DNA from: Paratinospora sagittata
Taxonomy: Eukaryota > Streptophyta > Magnoliopsida > Ranunculales > Menispermaceae
Direction of reading: 5' to 3'
DNA length: 64,000 nt
Assembly (NCBI GenBank): GCA_035771175.1
Contig: CM069597.1
Span: 15,225,001-15,289,000 of the forward strand
A program made the position numbers and the translations under genes. Under the pieces are notes generated by a model, which was given only the letters and a program-made list of their open reading frames with translations, was not told the origin of the DNA and ran no database searches. This document shows, in pieces, positions 36,594-46,203 of this stretch (within the stretch, counting starts at the first letter, position 1; each line of letters begins with the position of its first letter).

Positions 36594-37822
36594 CTACTGG
36601 TTCTGCCTGGGTTGGGCATTAGCAGCAGGTGGTGCTTGTTGGACCAGAATAGCAGGAACAGGTTCCTGAAGGTGCAGGCAGGCATTTCTTACGTGGCCCT
36701 GTTGGCCGCAGTTGAAATAAGTAGGCCTGTATTGCTGATTGTGTTGCTGGCCATGCTGATTGTTCTGCTGGGCTTGCTGATTGTGGTGTCGACCACCACC
36801 CCTTCCATAACGACCTCCGCGGCCATGATTACGAAAACCCTGATGGTTAGGGTTAGGAGGTTCAGACGCAGGTGTTGTGGCCTCATTCTTCGAAACAGGG
36901 GCTGGGAAGGCTGGGTTTTTATTGTAGTAGGGCTTCTTCTTGTTACCCTGCTGCGAGCCTTGTTGGGAAAACGTTGATGGCCGTTTGCCCTTATTCATTC
37001 TTTGTTCCTGTAAGATCTTCTTTTGTTCAAAGCTCATGGCCTTCTCAACAACCTCCTTGTGATCCAAGATCGACAAGGCTTGTCGAATGTTACGGCAAAG
37101 GCCATTATAAAATTTCTCAGTCTTATCTTGCTCCGTTGAGATGGTGGAGAGAGAGTAAACTGATAATTCTTTGAATTTTTCAGCATATTCTCTGACAGTC
37201 ATGGTGCTCTGGTATAACTTAGCGAATTCCTGGAGCTTTTGCTTCGTCACCGCGCTGGGAAAATACTCATCAATAAACATTGACTCAAACTGTTGCCAAG
37301 TCATATATGCTATGTTGACCCTTGGGTCTTCTTTCACTGTCATCCACCATGTGTTTTCCCCACCAACAAGTTGGTAGGTCGCTAGTGGAATTTTTCGAGT
37401 CTCATCGACTCCCATTACATCAAGAGCTTCTTTGACTCATCCAGCCACTTTTGCACCTCATTAGCATCAATGGTGCCATCGAAAGTAAGAGGTTGCAGCC
37501 GCTTGTATTTAGTAATCTGATCGGTTTGAGCTTCCGACCCAAATTTTACAGGTGCTTGAACCGTGGCAACCTGACTGGTCGCGGTCTCATGAACGGCCAT
37601 TTGAACAGTGGCTTTGATTGCTTCCATAAATTCGGCGAAAAAGGTTTCCATGCTCGAAGGCATAGTAAAGGGTGCGGGTCGGGGTGGTATTGCCTGCCCA
37701 GATGGATTGGCAGTGTCGGGTGTGGCCTGTGCTGTTGTCGGAGGCGGCGGTTCCTGAATCTCAGGAGGTGCCTCAACTGCTGGACGAACAGTACGTGGCC
37801 TTCCTCTCTTCCTTGTTTGCAT
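36594..37822 (-). pseudogene. Gag of the first B copy, broken
   Basis: Starts MQTRKRGRPRTVRPAVEAPP at 37822. One frameshift at about 37415 (within DESKKLLM / MGVDETRKIP) separates the two frames. The core has ATYQLVGGENTWWMTVKED, MTWQQFESMFIDEYFPSAV and YQSTMTVREYAEKFKEL; a Gly/Arg/Asn/Gln-rich tail (HGRGGRYGRGGGRHHNQQ) precedes the zinc knuckle. The knuckle reads YFNCGQQGHVRNAC, so the first zinc-binding Cys is Tyr; the second copy still has Cys there. The tail resembles RNA-binding RGG regions. Confidence 0.9.
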
Positions 37823-38613
37823 TTTGTCACTAGCAAGGAGAAAATAAAACCAAGATTTAGGAACTGTAGCGAAGTATAATGTTATAGTATGCTCAACAAC
37901 AATTTCGAGAGTACTTTAATGTTAAAATCAATTATTTTTCTAAGTATAGTGTAAGGTTTTTGTTGAGGAATCACATAATCTTATATATCTCGTATGTTTG
38001 GCTATGGTGTAAAAACAAACAAGGTTAGAATGTTTATATAATAAGTACAAAACTTTGCAAGTATTTCGAATAATTTGGTTATGGTCCTTGTGAACATACA
38101 TATATATTTCATTGAAAATCCATACGAGTCATAAGAATTCTAAGATTTGCCTCGGTAAATATCCTAATCTAACGTTCTATCGCAATCTTATGTATTCAAA
38201 CTCTTACTCTTAGTCTTTTCGATTCTTAGCCAAGTTCATGTGTCCCATACCATATGACTTTGGTAATAAGGGTGTTAACCAAGTTAAGTTGTATGAACAC
38301 AGTCTCTAAAAACATTGGCTGAATAGAAGTTCACTAATAGTATCGTCCAAATTTACTCGTCCCATACCGTGTAAACTTAGTGATAACATTAGTAATGCAA
38401 CTGTCTCCAAATGTTTCTTTTCACACAAGGTCATGGGTTTTCTTACTTCCACATTTTATTTAGTATCCTCCAATTTTGTTATGTCCCATACCATTCCAAA
38501 GTTAGTGATACAAAAGAAAGAATGGTTGTAAGTAGGCCCACCAAAGATAGTCTTTAAACAAAACATTTCATTCATGTATATAAAAGAAAAGTTTACAATG
38601 CCAGTAATCAATT
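37823..38613 (-). other. Spacer between extra ORF and gag, first B copy
   Basis: Non-coding, about 95 percent similar by eye to 31151-31927. No promoter or gene could be supported. The extra ORF and gag are in the same orientation, so one LTR transcript would carry both. Confidence 0.6.
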
Positions 38614-39892
38614 TTAATTTCCATGCCTACTTCCGCTCCTTCTAGATCTCCTGCTAGGTACAGAACGACTACTAATAGAAGGTTGAGAGTTTGCTCGCTC
38701 TGTTTCAGAGTTTTGCATATGTGTTAATATATAATTCTGAGTCGCTCTCATTTCTTCCATATTGGATTCCATTTTATTTAACCTTTCAAAAAGGTTAGTC
38801 GATTGGTCCATTAGTGGTTGATGGCTCGATTGTTCCAAAGGTGGAGGGTAGGCCGTAGGCATTTGTGGAAAGTATTGGTTGTACGGGTGACTCATAAGTG
38901 AGGGGTAGTTGTTTCGATTGTACGGGGATTCCCTAATTGGAACCCTTTGTATATCTAGATCTGTATGAGGTGAAAATTTTTGAAGTAGTGGGCTCATTGG
39001 GATGTTCTGCCCTCCAAAATTTGGTGCTTCTCCGACGGGAATCTTGCGTCGACTTTTTCGAAGGCAGCGTCCATGCTTGTCCCTCATTCTCTCGGCATTT
39101 CCTATCGTTGTGCCGAATACTTCCTCGTCAGTTACTCCTCCCCTTGGAACATATATTTTGAAGATAGAAGATGTTGTAACTGGCTCAACGATTTCTGTCG
39201 AAGTCCCATCTAAAGTGTCGATATTTACTTCGCGTAGCATCCTCATGATCAAGACTCCGTAACCGAGGAATTCCTTTCTCAAAGGGTTTTGAATCACCCT
39301 CAACATTGATGGATGATGATGATGATGGGCCCTTCACATAGTGCCATTAGGCCTCCTTTCTGGCAAGATGTTGCCGAACACGATATTTCCAAGGCCGGCA
39401 AGAGATGGTTTAAGATAATTGTTTGGGAGGTTGGTGAACGTCGATTGAGTGTATGGCTCCTTGGTGAGGGAATTGAATAATTGTTCATTAGACTCCGCAA
39501 TCTCTGTAATTGTCTGCGGTTCAAGTGAATCAATAATTCTTTCCTCAATCGGAATCTTCATAAGTCGAGCGATGATTTCGACGTTGATAGGAATTTTTAT
39601 CCCCATAAATGTTGTCTCCAATACATGGCTGATTCCCTCTTCTAGAAGTCCCACGTAATTCATGGCTTCGTAGAAGGATCTTACCAAGTTGTACGAGACT
39701 TGGCCCTCAACCTTTGTTATGTTCAACCAACCCACAGTTACGAGTTTGTTGTGAAGGATTGGGTGGAGGCGGAGATCTCTGTTGTCGATGCTCCTGATGG
39801 TTATAACCTCCCTTTTGGGACAATTCCTTGAGTCTAGTGGGAATTGGTTCCCTGCTAGTGGAAGTTATTCCTTCACTTGAGGCCATTCCTTG
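38614..39892 (-). pseudogene. Extra ORF upstream of gag, 'putative plant transposon protein'-like (first copy)
   Basis: Follows a splice-acceptor-like 'ttttccttttag' at 39893. The frame runs through a TAA at 39865 and a TGA at 39334 to a stop at 38614, about 425 codons. The central part (GWLNITKVEGQVSYNLVRSF, EAMNYVGLLEEG, ETTFMGIKIPINVEIIARLM, KIPIEERI) has the W...LV..FY...G..I....IA.L..IP pattern I associate with the 'putative plant transposon protein' domain. LRKEFLGYGVLIMRML fits its end. Then come a Pro/Tyr/Gln-rich linker, a heptad-like NLFERLNKMESNMEEMRATQ and a Ser/Arg tail. It is not gag, pol or envelope-like. Function unknown; probably captured and carried by family B. Confidence 0.75.
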
Positions 39893-39899
39893 CTAAAAG

Positions 39900-40288
39900 G
39901 AAAATAAATTTGCGAAAGACACAAAATATATTCCTAACATTTTTAAGATTTATGCCTTGTGAGTTGGATAAGATTATATATTTTTCTCTTGATGTTTATG
40001 CCATCATGTAATCAAAATTCTTCATTAGCAATATATATATATATCGTATACGTATATGAATGTATAGATATATATATTTAATCATAACTGTATATATAGT
40101 TTTTATAAATCAACTATATATATATATTTGAAATTTAAACTATATAAAAATCATATATAGTTTTCTTAGATATATATTTAATACAAATCTTAATTATATA
40201 TAATTCATATATATATATATATATATAGTTCTATAGACATGTATATCTAATAACATTTTTTTATTCGAATTTTTTTTCATTAATAACA

Positions 40289-40373
<85 letters not shown>

Positions 40374-40826
40374 ATATATACTAAGGAATATAGATATATA
40401 TATTTAATCATAATTATACATATAGTTTTTAATAAATCTTGACTATATGTATTTTAAATCTAACTATAAAAAATTATATAGTTTTTCTAGATATATATTT
40501 AATATAAATCTCAACTATATATAATTGACATATATATATATATATAGTTCTAGAGATATATATATCTAATAAAATTTTTCATCCAAATATTTTTTTTTTT
40601 AACAATATATATAGTTTTCATAAATCATAACTATATATATATTTAAATCAAACTATATAAAAATTATGTAGTTTTCTAGATATATAGTTAATATAAATCT
40701 CACTATATATAATTGTCATATATATATAGTTCTACAGATATATATATATCTAATAAAATTTTTCATTCAATTTTTTTTTTAATATGATATATCTATATAT
40801 ATATATATATATATATATATGATATA

Positions 40827-40868
<42 letters not shown>

Positions 40869-41350
40869 ATATACACTAAGGTATATAACTATACGTATAG
40901 TTTTTAAATAAATCATGACTATATGTATATTTAAATCAAACTATATAAAAATCATATAGCTTTCTAGATATATATTTAATATAAATCTCAACTATATATA
41001 ACTGACATATATATATCTATATATATATATATAGTTTTAGAGATATATATATCTAATAAAAATTTTCATTCAAATTTTTCATCAATAATAACAAGGTATA
41101 TATATATCTCCTATATGCATAGATATATAAATATATATTTAATCATTAATATATATAGTTTTCATAATTCACAACTATATATATATATATATTCAAATCA
41201 AACTATATAGAAATCATATAGTTTTCTAGATATATATTTAATATAAATCTATACTATATACAAATAATATATATATATAGTTGTAGAGATATATATATAT
41301 CTAGTAAAATTTTTCTTCTCCTAATTTGGTGGACTTGGGCTGGCCGTGGA
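39900..41350 (-). repeat. AT-rich leader with an irregular tandem array (first B copy)
   Basis: A block close to 'ctagatatatatttaatataaatctcaactatatataattgacatat', followed by 'agttctagagatatatatatctaataaaatttttcat', recurs five times, starting near 40157, 40487, 40675, 40963 and 41227 (plus coordinates). The copies are separated by TA runs, the longest at 40290-40370 and 40795-40865. It lies between the primer site and the extra ORF, so it would be in the 5' untranslated or intron part of the transcript. Confidence 0.85.
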
Positions 41351-41356
41351 CCGTAC

Positions 41357-41368
41357 GCTCTGATACCA
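41357..41368 (-). other. Primer-binding site, initiator tRNA-Met (family B)
   Basis: Reads TGGTATCAGAGC on the minus strand, five bases from the LTR end at 41374. It is the only B primer site left in the window and fixes which LTR is 5'. Confidence 0.93.
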
Positions 41369-42692
41369 TTAAATATCACACCCCGCCTGGACGCGCCTAA
41401 ACTGGCGGTACGCTCTCGGACGGGGCGCGCATTTGGAACAATAACAATGGTGACAACAGAGTGCGCAGCGGAAATATATGTTACACAGTACAAATCTGAT
41501 TTTATTTAATTCAGAATATAATTTGTACATAAAATGGTAAAGGGAACAGACTCCCAAAAATCCCCAATGAATAACACAAAGGGTACAAATGTGGGCCCCA
41601 TAACCTACACCCAGTCCACCCTAATTTCCTGTGAAAGATTGGATAATAATGGAGTGAGCTTAACGCGCTCAGTGGGTAAATAGTTCGTGAGTATAACAAT
41701 TAATAAAGCATACTTCAATATCAAATATCTTAAATACACATGTGAGCATCATAATCAATCAATATGTATGTATTCATGACACCGTCTCGTAATGGTTTGA
41801 TGGACGTACATTGCCTGAGTTCACGTATAGGTGTCCTTTCCCGGGCGTAGCCAGGTTCTCACTATACGTCCCTCCTCAGGAACGATGTTCTGGATTCACG
41901 TACTGATGTCCCTCCCTGGGTGTAGCCGGGTTCTCATGTACGCCCTCTCCAGAGAAATGTAATGAATAGCAAGCAATGCTCCTAACTATTCTATAAGTCA
42001 TGAACCATATACGTCCATAGGTGGTGATATGTATGATGCCAATGCATGAACTGGTCTAGTCTACTGGTCTGGTCTTTTCTTGACATTTAGACTGACTTTG
42101 GCAACGTCTAGTGACCCTTATCAGAGTCGGTATCACGACGTGCATGGTTAGGACATTCAGTATTACATGTATACGCTGATAGCTTTCAATAAGACCAACT
42201 AGATCAGTCCCAGTTGAGAGGTGAGATACTAGGTCTGCTTAAATAACCAATCGCCTAGAGCAGCCCGTTGCCTCCCGTTCACTATTTAAAGTTACTAAGG
42301 AAAAGACCGAGTCTAGTTGAGTCAGATTGACCACAAATCCGGCATTATAACAATATAATACGTGAATTCCAAGTGTACAGGCCTAAGTGCGGCAGTATAA
42401 ACATTACATGACATAATGCAGTGTAAATGAACAGTAGACATACTAATAATTGAATGTAAACTTTAATAAAAGTTAAAAAACACGCAAACCTATGTTTCGT
42501 TCCCCACCTTCAGATAAGAACTTCTTCTTTTTCAGATCTGGCGCTTTCCTCCGGACAGAACTTCGTCGTACTGCACTGAGAGTCTCGGAAAGAGAGTCTC
42601 AAAAGACTAAAAACTCAATATGAGTGGAAAGAGGAGGAAAAATAACAATTTGGAGTGAATTTGGTGTGAAAAATGAAGAGGGGAAGAATGGT

Positions 42693-42699
42693 TTATATA
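42693..42699 (-). promoter_or_regulatory. TATA box of the B 5' LTR
   Basis: Minus strand reads 'aaaactctatataaacc', matching the B1 TATA context just after the U3 array. Confidence 0.7.
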
Positions 42700-42714
42700 G
42701 AGTTTTTGGCGCCT

Positions 42715-42832
42715 GGAAGTCCAAGCGGGCTGCCTGGACTTCCGGGCATGTGCCTGGACTTCCAGGCATGTGCCATGTGTCATGTGCCTGGACTTCCAGG
42801 TATGTGTCATGTGCCATGTGCCATGTGTTTTA
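42715..42832 (-). repeat. U3 repeat array, CTGGAAGTCCAGG type
   Basis: Minus-strand units close to CCTGGAAGTCCAGGCACATG, about four full ones, plus 'cacatggcacatgacacatg' filler. It occupies the same position as the GAACGTTC array of B1 but keeps only the 'CAGGC..ATG' part of the unit. Frames 42599-43077 across it are shadows. Confidence 0.85.
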
Positions 42833-42885
42833 TCCTAAAAAAAATATTATTATTATTTTTTTTTTGTGAAATACAGGGTATTACA

Positions 42886-44675
42886 GTAAGTGGAGAAACT
42901 AGCTCCACTGATGGAGCGCACTCTCCTCGTGGGAACGCACTCCACCAAGGTGGAACACATTCCCTACTCGTGGGCAGCTTAACTTTCGCGTCTCTTGGGT
43001 TTTTTGCCCAATTTTCGAGCGATCTTCGCCCTCAACTCCCTCAACACGATTCTCAAGGTCAAAACTTAATTTTCTAGGGTTCCAAATCCCTCAATTTAGG
43101 ATTTTTATGAGTTCAAAGTCTAAATTTTTTTCAAAATATTAGGAATATGTTCGGTAATTTCCCTTAGTATTTTAGCGGGGAGTCACAATTATAAAGGAAA
43201 AACATCAAGAAAACCTATAATCCTACAAATAGAGACTGTCCATGTAGATGTAGCCTAAAAAAAAGTCATGTGAAATGGACACAAAGGCAAGAGTTTTTAG
43301 TGGATTATTATTAAAAAGATTTAGTGGTTTTTATTTGATGCTGATGAATTCCATTGATCAAAAGAACATATATACATTTATTTGATTTATGTTTTCCTCT
43401 AAAAAAAAACTGATTTAGGATAACCTAGATATTAAGTCTAACAAATATTTAAAAGAAGGAACAAAATTGCCCAAGTTAATCCAAGCAGGAAAAAAGAGAC
43501 AAATTATCAAGATAAAGCATTTAAGAAAACAAAATAGCATCATGCATTGTTCTTCTGCGTAAAGTTATTCAAGCTCTCAGATAGTAGTATTAAAGGAAAC
43601 CAACCTTTCCATCATTCATGAGTTCTTTGAGTTTTGCAAATGCAACTCTCTTGCTTGTTCATTCCTATAAAGATAAAAACAACCAAAATTCTGATATTCA
43701 TAACTTTAACTACTAAAATGAGGAAACACAAAAAAATATCTAAATTCCTCACGAAAACAGGAAAAGAACATAAATATCAACCCTCATTGCTAATAAAACC
43801 GTTATTTTCACTTCATTCGATAAATCGTCTACCAAAACATAGAAGAAAACGCAAAATTAAAAATGAAACAAATCTTCACCAATCCTCCTCCTTTCGAAAA
43901 ACTAGAACACTCAGAATAATGCTCGAACAAACACATAACTGTTTATTTACGTAGAATTCAAATTGATTAGAACATTAGTTGCAGCAACAATGAACACGCA
44001 AAAATCAATTTCAGAAAACCCACCATTACCGCTACAATTCAAGAAATTTATCTGATTTTCTCCTTAAATCTCTTCCTTGAAAAATCTCTCTATTTTTCAA
44101 AATCTCTATAACTTGAAAACCTAAAACAAAGAAGAAGCAAGAGAAGAGAAAAATTGGAGTACAAAGTAACTTGGACAATTAGGGCATTTGGTTTGGCTCA
44201 GCTCCAGCAGCAGAGTTATCTAAGGAAACCTAGAATTCTGCTTCACCCTTTAAAAGAAAACAAAAAAAAAAAAATTCTTGCCATCATCTTCTAAACCTAA
44301 AAGAATAGTTATCCGAAAAACAATCTCTGAATTTGTCTCTAGGTTTTTTATTTTGAATATGTTGTTTTTTGAGTATTTCGATTTCTTTTCTTTTTTTTCT
44401 TTCCAGATTTTTTTTTCTCCCTTTTTAGCTCAAAACCTTAGTTTTGTAACATATTTGAATCTCTTGTATCTCTAGAAGCCTTAATTTCTTAATCAGAAAC
44501 AATAGATAGATTAGATTACTAATTCCATCACTGATTTTAATCAGATTGACATCATATAAGTGAACAAAGCTTGAGACGATATCATTCTTGCTCATCAAAG
44601 GGGCATTTAAATGCTCTTCTATGTGTTTTGTATGGGAAGAAAAAGAAGAAGAAAAAATATCTCAATCTTGCTGCT
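42886..44675. other. Non-genic stretch
   Basis: No frame with family character on either strand; the 106-residue ORF at 43634 is low-complexity Lys/Ile-rich and unsupported. The first 140 bases ('ggagaaactagctccactgatggagcgcactctcc') are less AT-rich and may be a repeat edge. Pyrimidine-rich runs lie near 44380-44420. Confidence 0.5.
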
Positions 44676-45345
44676 AATAGACACCCAAAAGGGGGTTGAA
44701 TTGGGTGTTGGCGAATTTTTTAGGACCTTTCTCAAATAATTAATAAACAATAAAATAAATAGAAGAAATATAAATAAAACAGTGAACAAAGAAGGCACAC
44801 ATGATTTATAGTGGTTTGGCTTCCCAATAAGCCTACCTCCACTACCTGATCTCCTTGATAAGGATTTCCTCAACTCTTCACTAACTCGATCCTACTTCGC
44901 AGGTGAAGATCAAATCAGTTACAATCACCGATTCCCGGGTAGGGAATCTTCCCAACTAGCTAACAACCTAGTGTTCAAAATTCAACCAGTAATAAAAAAA
45001 AGATTTGTTCAACAAGGGAACAAACTTAAAACAAACAACTTACAAACTTGGTAATGACCTCTTCAAGATTTCTCAGCCACAGGATATCAAAGTATGCACA
45101 ACATGAAATCAAAATCGAAAAGGTTTTACCACAGATCGATCTAACAATCAAGTATGTGATAAAGCTCGTGATCGTGAACAACTTTTGTGAACAGTGAATG
45201 ATCAAAACATCAGTGTAACTTCATGAAAATTTTAGTTCTCCAATGGCGGTTGCCTCCTTTTTAGTTCAATTGCAGAGAATAAAGTTTGGACTATGATAAT
45301 TAAAGTTCTTGTTCAAAGTAGGATTTAATTAATGTTTAAATAGAA
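44676..45345. repeat. Dispersed-repeat-like segment, class uncertain
   Basis: Opens 'tgctaatagacacccaaaagggggttgaattgggtgttgg' and contains 'gatttatagtggtttggcttcc' and paired 'cctacctccactacctgatctcc'. Phrases of this kind occur in plant retrotransposon LTRs in my experience, but I cannot name the family or fix boundaries. Confidence 0.35.
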
Positions 45346-45347
45346 AA

Positions 45348-46203
45348 TGTGACGACCCTAGTTTTCAAACAAGAAAACATTGAGCCGCTCGGGCTAGCAC
45401 CCTCCACAATAAGGTACTAGTAACCCTTAGCCTTTACACATACCATCATTTTCACAAACACTCAACCATGAACAAGTAACGTAAAGCTTAGATCAACACA
45501 AGATAAAGGCAATCAACAAAAGTGCAAAATTATTATGAAGAGTTAAGTAAAGTAAATTTATTACAGTCGTCCATATCCAAGTATAGTTTCAAAGTATAAT
45601 GAAATTTAAACTTCTCCTAAGCAATTTGAGATGCCTCCTGCTCCATCTCATACTCACCAACTATAAGTGATTGAGTCAACCCCAGGAGAGATCAATACGC
45701 AATACTCTTGCCCTTATCTCGGGCACTGCAAGATCCTGAAGAATAAAGAGATGGAATGAGCTAATAGCCCAGTGAGGTGATATCTCATATCTACCATCAT
45801 ATACTCACCAGTAGATTCGAAATATGCATGCATCAACAATCACAAAATCCTTAGCATAAAATACCACATGTACAAGAAGATACATAAATTATTAAAGAAG
45901 ATACATAAATTATTAAAGAAGATACATGACATTTGCAAATAACTTCTCGTCATGTTAAAAAAAAATCATTTCACATATTAGACATACAACACAAACTTCT
46001 ACATGTAGCCATGTGAAGGTTTCCTCATCACCTCTACCTCCGTACTCAATCATTGATGCACGCTCTCTAGCCTTGTGAGGATTCATCCCCACCTCTAGTT
46101 GCGCAACCTTTGATTAGCCTATGTCATATGGCTCTACCGGGTCTCGTGTTCTAGTGGTCGGTTGCCTTAGGAGTTGTTTAGATGTCTAAACCCAGACCGT
46201 TTC
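45348..46203 (-). repeat. LTR fragment, minus strand (separate family)
   Basis: Plus-strand start TGTGACGACCCTAG is the inverse of an LTR end of the ...CGTCACA type. Read on the minus strand, 'ctcactgggctattagctcattcc' followed by 'ttcaggatcttgcagtgcccg' parallels the 'actgagct...caggatctgat' order in the C LTR. A 22-base unit ('gaagatacataaattattaaa') is repeated at 45878-45925. It abuts the start of element C, and its own left half is missing. Confidence 0.5.

Larger units (their letters stand above)
25524..42885 (-). mobile_element. Composite of two family B elements in tandem, minus strand
   Basis: Read on the minus strand: 5' LTR (42885-41374), primer site, AT-rich leader, extra ORF, gag, pol to 33163, a junction near 33018, then a second partial leader, extra ORF, gag, pol to 26844, and a truncated 3' LTR (26828-25524). 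No LTR remains between the copies. Flanking bases (ATATA on the left, GTAAG on the right) do not match, so the two outer LTRs are not a simple single insertion. The likely origin is a tandem or two neighbouring insertions fused by a deletion that removed the middle LTR. Confidence 0.85.
41374..42885 (-). repeat. 5' LTR of the first B copy (1512 bp)
   Basis: On the minus strand begins TGTAATACCCTGTATTTCAC (42885) and ends GGGGTGTGATA (41374), the usual CA having become TA. TATA-like sequence lies at 42693-42699. Two copies of the gagggacgtac block lie at about 41830-41945. The U3 array is of a different type from B1, so this is a distinct B subfamily. Confidence 0.92.

Noticed and set aside
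36546..36977. Hydrophobic Leu/Val-rich 143-residue ORF that might be an envelope-like protein
   Set aside because: It is the complement of the Gln/Asn/Gly-rich Gag tail; the hydrophobicity is a codon artefact.
43634..43954. 106-residue ORF, Lys/Ile/Thr-rich
   Set aside because: Low-complexity composition typical of AT-rich DNA, no homologue recognised, no splice or promoter context.
44676..45345. Possible copia LTR
   Set aside because: Phrases look LTR-like, but no PPT, primer site or paired copy is present, so no family call is made beyond 'dispersed repeat'.
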